Shown one piece after another: positions 1 to 6,585 of a DNA stretch of 6,585 nt. The stretch comes from DATEEW01 sp035273665 (GTDB lineage Bacteria > Pseudomonadota > Gammaproteobacteria > Burkholderiales > SG8-39). A program made the translations under genes and the position numbers. The stretch lies in the NCBI GenBank assembly GCA_035273665.1, contig DATEOW010000135.1, positions 1-6,585 on the forward strand, read 5' to 3'. The stretch's first letter is position 1. Every line of letters starts with the position of its first letter. The notes under the pieces were generated by a model, which was given only the letters and a program-made list of their open reading frames with translations, was not told the origin of the DNA and searched no databases.

Positions 1-1
1 C

Positions 2-1378
2 GAGGATGAATTGCTTTCCGATTTCCGCCTGAAATCCATTATTCGAAAATACTCCGACCACATCGCTTTACCGATCGTGATGAAAGGCTCGAAGTGGGAT
101 GAAGAGAAAAAAGAACAGGTTCCCACGGACGAGGACGAGACCGTCAATCAGGCTTCCGCGCTCTGGGCACGCCCCAAAAACGAGGTAAGCGAAGAGCAAT
201 ATCACGAGTTCTACAAGCATGTGGCGCACGACTTCGAAGCGCCGCTCGCCTTCACGCACAACCGCGTCGAAGGCCGTCAGGAGTACACGCAGCTTCTCTA
301 CATCCCTTCCCACGCGCCTTTCGATTTGTGGGATCGGCAGCATCGGCGCGGCCTGAAGCTGTACGTGCGCCGCGTCTTCATCATGGATGACGCAGAACAA
401 CTCCTGCCGGTTTATCTGCGTTTCGTGCGCGGGGTAGTCGATTCCAATGATTTACCGCTCAACGTCTCGCGCGAAATCCTGCAGGAGAGCCGCGACATTG
501 ATGCCATTCGCTCGGGCTGCACAAAGCGGGTGCTCTCGCTTTTGGAAGACCTCGCCGAAAACCAAAAGGACAAATACGCCACCTTCTGGACTGAATTCGG
601 ACGCGTCCTCAAAGAAGGGGTGGGCGAAGACTTTGCCAACAAGGAACGCCTGGCGAAGTTGTTGCGCTTTGCTTCCACCCATGCGGATACCGAGGATCAG
701 ACGGTGTCTCTCGCCGACTATGTCGCGCGGATGAAAGAAAGTCAGACCAAGATTTACTACGTGACCGCCGAGTCCTTCGCCGCCGCGAAGAACAGCCCGC
801 ATTTGGAAATCTTTCGGAAGAAGGGCGTCGAAGTGCTGCTGCTCTCCGACCGGGTGGACGAGTGGGTGACCGGCAATCTCGAAGAATTCGAGGGCAAACC
901 GCTTCAGTCCGTGGCGAAGGGCGGCTTGGACCTCGGCGGCCTGGAAGACGAGGCGGAGAAAAAAGAGCATGAGAAGCAGGCGGGCGAGTTCAAAGAACTC
1001 ACGGACAAGATCAAGGAAACCCTGGGCGACCGGGTCAAGGAGGTCCGGGTAACGTCGCGTCTAACCACTTCGCCGGCCTGCGTCGTGGCGGACAATTTTG
1101 ACCTCAGCGGCAATCTCGCCCGGATTCTCAAGGCGGCCGGCCAAGAGGCGCCCAAAACCCTGCCCATCCTGGAAATCAACCCGGAGCACCCCATGGTCCA
1201 GCGGCTGAAATACGAGGAAAAACGCTTTGGCGACTGGGCTAATCTACTATTGGATCAGGCCCAATTAGCCGAAGGCGGCAGCCTGGAGGATCCGGCCGGT
1301 TTCGTCAGGCGGCTCAACGAGCTCATGCTCGACTTGGCCGGAGGGGGCGAGAGCAAGATCTGGACGCCGTCGAAATAG
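2..1378 (+). CDS. htpG: Chaperone protein HtpG (Hsp90 family), 5'-truncated by window edge
   Basis: This is bacterial Hsp90, an ATP-driven cytosolic homodimeric chaperone that remodels client proteins, often with DnaK. The frame is open from base 2 and 458 residues are visible. The usual length is about 620-630, so roughly the first 170 residues (the Bergerat-fold ATPase N-domain) lie outside the window. The TTG at 11 is not the real start, because the family-typical EDE codons precede it in frame. Recognisable blocks are IIRKYSDHIALPI near the N/middle junction, NRVEGRQEYTQLLYIPS, LKLYVRRVFIMDDAEQ, FVRGVVDSNDLPLNVSREIL and LLRFASTH. The NVSRE arginine (470-472) corresponds to the middle-domain arginine that helps ATP hydrolysis. 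Further on are KIYYVTAES, VLLLSDRVDEW and the C-terminal dimerisation part with LLLDQAQLAEGG and a RRLNELM helix. A Gly/Glu/Lys-rich linker spans about 913-990. The protein ends GGGESKIWTPSK, slightly longer than the E. coli tail. No frameshift is seen. The downstream 280-base gap suggests it is not in the next operon. Confidence 0.97.
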   Translation, partial: EDELLSDFRLKSIIRKYSDHIALPIVMKGSKWDEEKKEQVPTDEDETVNQASALWARPKNEVSEEQYHEFYKHVAHDFEAPLAFTHNRVEGRQEYTQLLYIPSHAPFDLWDRQHRRGLKLYVRRVFIMDDAEQLLPVYLRFVRGVVDSNDLPLNVSREILQESRDIDAIRSGCTKRVLSLLEDLAENQKDKYATFWTEFGRVLKEGVGEDFANKERLAKLLRFASTHADTEDQTVSLADYVARMKESQTKIYYVTAESFAAAKNSPHLEIFRKKGVEVLLLSDRVDEWVTGNLEEFEGKPLQSVAKGGLDLGGLEDEAEKKEHEKQAGEFKELTDKIKETLGDRVKEVRVTSRLTTSPACVVADNFDLSGNLARILKAAGQEAPKTLPILEINPEHPMVQRLKYEEKRFGDWANLLLDQAQLAEGGSLEDPAGFVRRLNELMLDLAGGGESKIWTPSK

Positions 1379-1414
1379 CGTCTCGGCCGCCGGTTAACCG
1401 ACTTCGCAAAGAGG

Positions 1415-1443
1415 CTTGCCAAGCGTATTTGTGCCTTGGCGAG
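1415..1443 (+). other. Imperfect hairpin downstream of htpG
   Basis: CTTGCCAAG (1415-1423) can pair with CTTGGCGAG (1435-1443): nine base pairs including one G-U, closing an 11-base loop. It sits 37 bases after the htpG stop, where a terminator or 3'-end stabilising structure would be expected. No T-run follows it, so it is not a canonical intrinsic terminator. It may be an mRNA 3' structure or chance pairing. Confidence 0.3.
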
Positions 1444-1555
1444 GCCATGACGGGCCGCCAAAATCGGGAAATCTCCGCATAAAGCGCGGGAAGGTCGCGA
1501 GCGGACGCAGTCTTGCGAGCGAGGGCAAAGCAAAGCGGCGCCTAAACACTCGCCC

Positions 1556-1585
1556 TTGCAATGTCTCTTATTGAAATAGCTTAAT
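1556..1585 (+). promoter_or_regulatory. Possible sigma-70-like promoter for the ATPase-GGDEF operon
   Basis: TTGCAA (1556-1561) is a four-of-six match to the -35 consensus. CTTAAT (1580-1585) is a four-of-six match to the -10, with an 18-base spacer. The pair lies in the AT-rich patch and would give a leader of roughly 65 bases before the ATG at 1659. Position and base composition support it more than the motif quality does. The adjacent GAAGCTTC palindrome (1587-1594) could be an operator, but nothing proves this. Confidence 0.25.
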
Positions 1586-1658
1586 TGAAGCTTCTTTTCA
1601 CGTTTTGGCGGCACGGCTTTGGCCTAACGCCCCTTGCACCCTTTACGGATCGCTGCGC

Positions 1659-3458
1659 ATGGCTGCAGTAATGGCACAACCGGAACGCCACCTGACCCTC
1701 AGCGAGGTGCTCGATGAGTTGGTTGCGGACGGCCACATCGGACGCGAAGAGGCCAACAAGATCGCGGCCGATCGGCGTATGCATCGCGGCGGCAGCCATC
1801 CGCTCGCCGTCATCGCGGATCAAAAAATCAAAAATGCGTTGCCGCCCCACAAGATCCTGCACCTCGACTGGCTGACGGAATGGTTCGCCGGGAAGACCGA
1901 TCTTCCTTACTACCATATCGATCCGCTCAAAATTAATTTCGGCGCCGTTACGGAAGTGATGTCGAGCGCCTACGCCCAGCGTTACAGAATTCTGCCGGTG
2001 GAGGTCAACGGCCGCGATGCGGTCATCGCCACGGCCGAACCTTATGTGCGCGAATGGATTGGCGAGCTGTCCCGCATGATGCGAGTGGATATCAAGCTCG
2101 TCTTCGCCAACCCTGCGGACATCAAGCGCTACATCGTCGAGTTCTACAACTTGGCGAAGTCGGTGAAGCGTGCGTCGGACAGCAAAGACGAGCGCTCGTC
2201 CTCGCTTTCGAATTTCGAGCAGTTGGTCGAGCTAGGCAAATCGAATAAGCAACTCGATGCCAACGACCATCACATCGTCCATATCGTCGACTGGCTATGG
2301 CAATACGCCTTCGATCAGCGCGCGAGCGATATTCATATCGAACCGCGCCGCGACTTCGGCCAAGTGCGCTTCCGTATCGATGGCGTTTTACACAACGTCT
2401 ATCAATTGCCCGCGCCGGTTATCACCGCCATGACAAGCCGGATCAAGATCCTGGGGCGCATGGACGTGGTGGAAAAACGCCGTCCTCAAGATGGCCGCAT
2501 CAAAACGCGCACGGGCGACGGACAGGAAGTGGAACTGCGTCTGTCCACCATGCCCACCGCCTTCGGCGAAAAATTGGTGATGCGTATTTTCGATCCGGAA
2601 GTGCTGGTCAAAGATTTCAGCGAGCTTGGTTTCGGTGATGACGACAAGAATCGCTGGCAAGACATGACCTCCCGGCCGCACGGGATTATTCTCGTGACGG
2701 GGCCCACCGGTTCGGGAAAAACCACAACCCTATATTCGACGCTCAAGTCGCTGGCGACCGAGCAGGTGAACGTCTGCACCATCGAAGATCCGATCGAAAT
2801 GATCGAGCCGACCTTCAACCAGATGCAAGTGCAAGCGACCATCGACCTGAGTTTTGCCGAGGGCGTTCGCGCGCTGATGCGGCAGGATCCGGACATCATC
2901 ATGGTCGGTGAAATCCGTGATCTCGAAACCGCCGAAATGGCGATTCAGGCGGCGCTCACCGGCCATCTGGTGCTTTCCACCCTGCACACCAATGACGCCG
3001 CTTCCGCGCTGACGCGGTTGTTGGATCTGGGTGTGCCGCGTTATTTGCTCACTTCCACCATTCTCGGCGTCATGGCGCAGCGTTTGCTCCGCACGCTCTG
3101 CCCAAATTGCAAAGAAGAAGTGCCCTTCGGTCATGATCGGGCCAGCGATCCGGATTGGGCGGAGCTGGTCTCGCCGTGGAAGGCTCGTGCGCCGGAAAAG
3201 ATTTATCGTGCGGTGGGCTGTCTGGACTGCCGTATGACGGGTTACCGTGGCCGCGCGGGTATTTACGAAGTAATGACCATGTCGCCGGCGATCCGCAAGC
3301 TGGTGCACGATGATGCGTCAATCGCGAAAATCCGCGAGCAGGCGTATAAAGAAGGCATGAAAAGCCTACGCGTCAGCGGCGCGATGAAAATCGCGGCCGG
3401 TCTGAGCACCTTTGAGGAAGTCTTGCAAGTCTCGCCGCCCCACCAGTCCGAACGTTAG
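1659..3458 (+). CDS. GspE/PulE/PilB-family secretion or pilus assembly ATPase
   Basis: This is a cytoplasmic hexameric ATPase of the type that powers type II secretion pseudopili or type IV pilus extension. From the ATG at 1659 it has 599 residues. Residues about 10-75 are a helical N-terminal region and about 85-170 a T2SSE_N domain (LPYYHIDPLKI). The catalytic core follows: Asp box about 222-242 (ASDIHIEP to RIDG), Walker A GPTGSGKTT at 348-356 with Lys354, Walker B DPDIIMVGE at 410-418, and His box about 431-446 with His436 and His443. A tetracysteine zinc site is formed by Cys481, 484, 521 and 524 (CPNC and CLDC), a hallmark of the GspE/PilB extension class as opposed to PilT. Start choice: the frame opens at TTG 1605, but its first 18 residues look non-coding. 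ATG 1659 has a weak CGGA at 1646-1649; ATG 1671 is a close alternative. No GspF/PilC, secretin or pilin gene is adjacent, so the machine it serves cannot be named. It is probably co-transcribed with the GGDEF gene four bases downstream. Confidence 0.95.
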   Translation: MAAVMAQPERHLTLSEVLDELVADGHIGREEANKIAADRRMHRGGSHPLAVIADQKIKNALPPHKILHLDWLTEWFAGKTDLPYYHIDPLKINFGAVTEVMSSAYAQRYRILPVEVNGRDAVIATAEPYVREWIGELSRMMRVDIKLVFANPADIKRYIVEFYNLAKSVKRASDSKDERSSSLSNFEQLVELGKSNKQLDANDHHIVHIVDWLWQYAFDQRASDIHIEPRRDFGQVRFRIDGVLHNVYQLPAPVITAMTSRIKILGRMDVVEKRRPQDGRIKTRTGDGQEVELRLSTMPTAFGEKLVMRIFDPEVLVKDFSELGFGDDDKNRWQDMTSRPHGIILVTGPTGSGKTTTLYSTLKSLATEQVNVCTIEDPIEMIEPTFNQMQVQATIDLSFAEGVRALMRQDPDIIMVGEIRDLETAEMAIQAALTGHLVLSTLHTNDAASALTRLLDLGVPRYLLTSTILGVMAQRLLRTLCPNCKEEVPFGHDRASDPDWAELVSPWKARAPEKIYRAVGCLDCRMTGYRGRAGIYEVMTMSPAIRKLVHDDASIAKIREQAYKEGMKSLRVSGAMKIAAGLSTFEEVLQVSPPHQSER

Positions 3459-3462
3459 ACAA

Positions 3463-6400
3463 GTGTTCCAACTTCCCGCCCGCTACCAGCGTCAACTCCG
3501 TAAAGGTCCCTTACGCTTGGTGGACGCCGGGAAGATATTCGCCCTGGCAATCGCATACTGTCTGCTCGGTTTGCTGGGTTATAAGCTCGCGGTAGTCCAC
3601 CCCCATGTGTCGCTTGTGTGGCCAGCCTCGGGGCTGGCCGTCGCGGCGATGGTATTGGGCGGCGTGCGATTGCTCCCCGGTGTGTTGATCGGTTCCTTTG
3701 CGGCCAGCGTTATTAACGGCTTGAGTTGGAAGGCGTCGCTCCTCATTTCCGCCGGCGTCACTTTGGAAGCCTTCGCTGCCGCCTGGTTGCTTTCGCGCAG
3801 TGAAGGCTTCGACGCCAAACTCAATCGCCTACGCGATATCGTCTACCTCGTTTTTCCAGCCGCGCTCGGCGCAACCTTGATCGGCGCGACAGTCGGTAGC
3901 GCATCGCTGTTGATCTATGACTATGCCCAACCCTCGCAGCTCGCCGCCATCTGGCTGACTTGGTGGGGCGGCAATGCACAAGGCGTATTGCTCGTCGCGC
4001 CTTTGCTTTTCGCCTGGGCCGCGCGCCGGCATTTCGATGAAAAATTACTCGAAGCTTGCGGCGTCGCCGGCTTCGTTGCATTGGTCCTGCTGTTCGTATC
4101 GCTAATGCTCGAATCGATTCTCGGTCGTTCAGCGACACAGTTCCTGATTTCGTTTTGCTTCTTTCCGCTGGCGGTTTGGCCGGCGGTTCGCTTCCGTATG
4201 CGCGAAGTGGCAACGTTCAACTTTGTCGTGGCCGCGCTTTGCATCACGGGAACCGCGTTGGGTTGGGGCCCATTCGTCGACAAGACCGAGCCGCTGAATC
4301 TATTCGGACTGCATGGTTTGTTGTCTTCCGTTTCCCTGACAACACTGCTGTTGTGTGCGATCAGCACCGAAAGGCGCGACGCCTCGGGTCGTTTGCGCCA
4401 TAGCGAAGAGCGCTTTCGCGATCTCACCGAGTTGTCGGTCGATTGGTATTGGGAGCAGGACGCGGATCTGCGCTTTATCGAACTCTCGCCCGGCTTTCGC
4501 GCCACTTCACCTTTCGATCAGGCCGAATACATCGGGCGTCAGCGTTGGGAAATGCCGTTTCTCTACCGCGACTCTGAAGACTGGGCGGAGCATCGCCGTC
4601 GTTGCGAAGCGCATCTGCCGTTTCGCGACTTCCTCTTAGTTCGCGAAGATCATCAAGGCGAGTTGCATTACAGCCTCACCAGCGGCGAGCCCAAGTTTGA
4701 CGAGAAGGGCAAATTCAAAGGCTATCGCGGTATCGGTCGCGACATCACGGCGCAGAAGCGCGCGGAAGTGGCGCTCGCCGAATCCCGCGAACTCTTCGAA
4801 CGGATCTTCGACGCGAGCCCGAATCCGATGATGTTCCGCCGATTGAATGACGGCGTGGTGACGGCTGTGAACGCCGCTTGGTGCCAGCTCTATGGGCATC
4901 GGCGCGAAGACGTGGAAGGCCGTCATGTCTTTGAGCTGGGCCTACTTGCCGATCCAACCGATCGGGAGCGCATTCGCGAGGCGCTGGCGCGCGATGGTGC
5001 GGTCCACGATATGGAACTACGCGCGCATGTACGCAACAACGAAGAGCGCGACATTCTTTATTCGGCTGAAGTGCTGGAGTTCCGCGGCGAACGCTGCGTC
5101 ATCGTCAGCATTGTCGATATCACCGAACGCCGCCGGGCGGAAAAGCTTATTCACGAATCCAATGCGCGCTTGGAGCGCATGTTCCGCAGCAGCCCGCAGC
5201 CGGTAGCGATCTCCGGACTCGTCGATGGCCGGATTATCGACGTGAACGATGCTTGGTGCGCGACTTATGGTTATAGCCGCGAGGATCTCATCGGGCGCGA
5301 TTTTCTCGCAATGGGCCTGTGGGCGGACGCTTCATCGCGCGCCGAAATGCGGGAGCACCTATTGAGCTACGGCTCGGTGCGTGAGTTCGAATGTCATTGG
5401 CGACGCAAATCCGGGGATGTCGCCGAAGTGCTGCTCTCCGGCGATGTCATCGAATTCGACGGCGAGCGTGTACTGCTTTCCAGCGCGATCGACGTGACGG
5501 AGCGGGTGCGAGGCCAGGCGCGACTGCGCGAATCGGAAATCCGGTTCTCGACAATCTTCTCCGCGAGCCCTGTGCCGATCATGATCAGCCGAATCACCGA
5601 CGGCGGCTATGTCGAAGTGAACGAGGCGTGGACGCGCTTCTTTGGCTACACACGCAACGAAGTCGTTGGCCGCGCTTCCTGCGATCTTGACCTGTGGCCC
5701 GCGCCGTCCGAGTGGGACGATCTCGTCAACATGGTCAAGGCCGGCAAATCGGTGCGCGGACTGGAATGCCGTCTACGGAAGAAATCAGGCGAACTCGCCG
5801 AAGTGGCGATCTGGAGCGAACTCATTGAGCTGTCGCATGAGCCTTGCATCCTGACTTCAATCACCGATATCACCGAACGTAAATTCGCCGAGCGGCAATT
5901 GCGCGAATCGGAACGCCGCTTCCGCGATTTTGCCGAGGCTGCGGGCGAATACGTGTGGGAACTGGATATCGATGGACGCTTTACCTTCATCTCGCGGCGT
6001 GTCGAGCAGGTGCTCGGGTATTCGCCCGAAGCGCTTTATGGCCGTCGCCCCGTCGACCTGATGCCGGCGGGCGAACAAGAGCGGGTGCGCGATTGGTACG
6101 CCGAAGTGGTGAAAAAGCGCGAGCCTTTCCGCAACATGGAGCATCGCTCACTGAGCCGCACGGGCAGTCAAGTGTGGCAACTCGTGAGCGGTGTGCCTAT
6201 CCTCGACAGCGAAGGTCGCCTGACCGGCTATCGGGGCACAGCGCTCGATATCACGGAACGCAAACAGGCCGAGGCGCGAATTGCGGAACTCGCGACTCGC
6301 GACCCGCTGACCGGTCTACCGAATCGCCTACTCTTGAACGACCGTCTTGCGCAAGGGATTAACAACGCGGCGCGTAATGATGAAATGCTCGCGCTGATGT

Positions 6401-6585
6401 TCCTCGATCTAGACCATTTCAAGAGCATCAACGATTCGCTCGGTCACGATGTGGGCGATGAATTGCTGAAGGAAGTAGCCAAACGCATCGGCGCCGTATT
6501 GCGTAAGGGCGATACCCTTGCGCGGCAAGGCGGGGATGAGTTCGTTGTCGTGCTCGACAGTCTCAAGTCGCCCAACGACGCCGGA
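3463..6585 (+). CDS. MASE1-PAS(x5)-GGDEF membrane diguanylate cyclase, 3'-truncated by window edge
   Basis: This is an inner-membrane sensor predicted to make c-di-GMP from two GTP. The frame stays open for 1041 codons to the last base. Residues about 25-300 are a MASE1 domain: several hydrophobic helices, VWPASG at 52-57, GGVRLLPGVLIGSF at 66-79, and WWGGNAQGVLLVAP from 167. Five PAS domains follow, at about 314-433, 442-558, 567-683, 692-808 and 817-935, each ending in a DIT/DVT-type motif (D427, D552, D677, D802, D929). PAS1 (VDWYWEQD) and PAS5 (EYVWELD) differ in type from the mutually similar PAS2-4. The GGDEF domain begins with RDPLTGLPNR (946-955), has FLDLDHFKSINDSLGH (980-995), an I-site RKGD (1014-1017) and the intact signature GGDEF (1023-1027), so catalysis and product feedback are both expected. 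The end of GGDEF and any EAL domain lie outside. Start: GTG 3463, four bases after the ATPase stop, has no clear ribosome site. TTG 3517 or GTG 3520, behind AAGG at 3503-3506, are alternatives that still keep the first helix. Confidence 0.94.
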   Translation, partial: MFQLPARYQRQLRKGPLRLVDAGKIFALAIAYCLLGLLGYKLAVVHPHVSLVWPASGLAVAAMVLGGVRLLPGVLIGSFAASVINGLSWKASLLISAGVTLEAFAAAWLLSRSEGFDAKLNRLRDIVYLVFPAALGATLIGATVGSASLLIYDYAQPSQLAAIWLTWWGGNAQGVLLVAPLLFAWAARRHFDEKLLEACGVAGFVALVLLFVSLMLESILGRSATQFLISFCFFPLAVWPAVRFRMREVATFNFVVAALCITGTALGWGPFVDKTEPLNLFGLHGLLSSVSLTTLLLCAISTERRDASGRLRHSEERFRDLTELSVDWYWEQDADLRFIELSPGFRATSPFDQAEYIGRQRWEMPFLYRDSEDWAEHRRRCEAHLPFRDFLLVREDHQGELHYSLTSGEPKFDEKGKFKGYRGIGRDITAQKRAEVALAESRELFERIFDASPNPMMFRRLNDGVVTAVNAAWCQLYGHRREDVEGRHVFELGLLADPTDRERIREALARDGAVHDMELRAHVRNNEERDILYSAEVLEFRGERCVIVSIVDITERRRAEKLIHESNARLERMFRSSPQPVAISGLVDGRIIDVNDAWCATYGYSREDLIGRDFLAMGLWADASSRAEMREHLLSYGSVREFECHWRRKSGDVAEVLLSGDVIEFDGERVLLSSAIDVTERVRGQARLRESEIRFSTIFSASPVPIMISRITDGGYVEVNEAWTRFFGYTRNEVVGRASCDLDLWPAPSEWDDLVNMVKAGKSVRGLECRLRKKSGELAEVAIWSELIELSHEPCILTSITDITERKFAERQLRESERRFRDFAEAAGEYVWELDIDGRFTFISRRVEQVLGYSPEALYGRRPVDLMPAGEQERVRDWYAEVVKKREPFRNMEHRSLSRTGSQVWQLVSGVPILDSEGRLTGYRGTALDITERKQAEARIAELATRDPLTGLPNRLLLNDRLAQGINNAARNDEMLALMFLDLDHFKSINDSLGHDVGDELLKEVAKRIGAVLRKGDTLARQGGDEFVVVLDSLKSPNDAG
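4744..5868 (+). repeat. Three tandem PAS modules of identical length (3 x 375 bases) inside the GGDEF protein
   Basis: Within the cyclase gene, the codons for the conserved Asp of the PAS-closing DIT/DVT-type motif fall at 4741, 5116, 5491 and 5866, exactly 375 bases apart each time. The next is at 6247, 381 bases on. The three modules share a pattern of F..SP.P, DG, VN.AW, a YG or FGY-like turn, GR, a Leu-rich stretch, then a DITER-like end followed by a charged linker helix ending HES/RES. DNA identity is low except around the DITER codons (GATATCACCGAACG at 5116 and 5866). They are therefore diverged protein-level duplicates, not recent DNA repeats. Confidence 0.85.

Larger units (their letters stand above)
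1379..1658. other. Intergenic region between htpG and the ATPase gene
   Basis: This stretch holds no credible gene. The left two thirds are GC-rich and contain a 10-base perfect palindrome CGGTTAACCG (1391-1400), an imperfect hairpin at 1415-1443, and a second possible stem pairing 1519-1526 with 1552-1559 (eight pairs, one G-T, 25-base loop). The right third, about 1560-1605, is clearly more AT-rich than the surroundings. It carries an 8-base palindrome GAAGCTTC (1587-1594) and a near-repeat of TTGAA..AGCTT (1571-1582) as TTGAAGCTT (1585-1593). No tRNA-like T-loop or rRNA sequence is visible. Confidence 0.8.

Noticed and set aside
1415..1443. Intrinsic terminator for htpG
   Set aside because: The stem is acceptable, but no T-run follows it on the + strand, so it is listed only as a low-confidence hairpin.
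1255..1614. Minus-strand open frame of 119 codons covering the htpG 3' end and the intergenic region
   Set aside because: It begins in the AT-rich patch, overlaps the well-supported htpG end antisense, and its translation shows no domain or sensible composition. It could be part of a dispersed intergenic repeat, but nothing here proves that.
1605..1658. TTG at 1605 as start of the ATPase, adding 18 residues
   Set aside because: The extra residues (MAARLWPNAPCTLYGSLR) do not look like the family N-terminus, and an ATG with a weak ribosome site follows at 1659.
2730..3308. Minus-strand open frame of 192 codons inside the ATPase gene
   Set aside because: It lies antisense to the Walker B, His box and tetracysteine coding region. 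It is rich in Arg and His, as expected from a shadow of a GC-rich gene.
3921..4505. Minus-strand open frame of 194 codons inside the GGDEF protein gene
   Set aside because: It is antisense to the MASE1/PAS1 coding region, which is clearly real. The translated sequence is Ser/Arg-rich with no recognisable motif.
4741..6273. Regular 375-base spacing as a CRISPR or DNA satellite
   Set aside because: The period is at the protein-domain level and the DNA between units is strongly diverged. No short repeats with unique spacers are present.
3463..6585. The GGDEF gene as a pseudogene because it has no stop codon
   Set aside because: The frame is open for 1041 codons with every motif intact and simply meets the window edge inside the GGDEF domain.

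Overview
The window looks like chromosomal DNA from a GC-rich Gram-negative bacterium, most likely a beta- or gammaproteobacterium. This rests on the HtpG sequence, a GspE/PilB-type ATPase and a MASE1-PAS-GGDEF signalling protein; the lineage is inferred by eye, with no database search. All three genes lie on the + strand and the window is almost fully coding. I see no mobile element, CRISPR array, rRNA or tRNA.

Layout: (1) 2-1378 is the 3' part of htpG (Hsp90 chaperone), entering from the left edge without its ATP-binding N-domain. (2) 1379-1658 is a 280-base intergenic stretch with a GC-rich left part, which can form imperfect hairpins, and an AT-rich patch at about 1560-1605, which is the best place for a promoter. 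(3) 1659-3458 is a complete secretion/pilus-type hexameric ATPase of the GspE/PulE/PilB family, with all nucleotide-binding motifs and a tetracysteine zinc site. No other secretion or pilus gene is next to it. (4) 3463-6585 is a very large membrane sensor that starts four bases after the ATPase stop. It has an N-terminal MASE1 membrane domain, five PAS domains in tandem and a GGDEF domain with an intact signature and I-site. It runs off the right edge, so its C-terminus (and whether an EAL domain follows) is unknown.

How they may work together: htpG appears to be an independent housekeeping gene. The ATPase and the cyclic-di-GMP synthase are very close and probably co-transcribed. ATPases of this superfamily can be controlled by c-di-GMP (MshE is the known case), so the pair could form a local signal-to-motor circuit. 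That is inference: the ATPase N-terminus shows only a degenerate half of the MshEN c-di-GMP motif. The most distinctive sequence signal is the regular spacing of the PAS array: three successive modules are each exactly 125 residues long.
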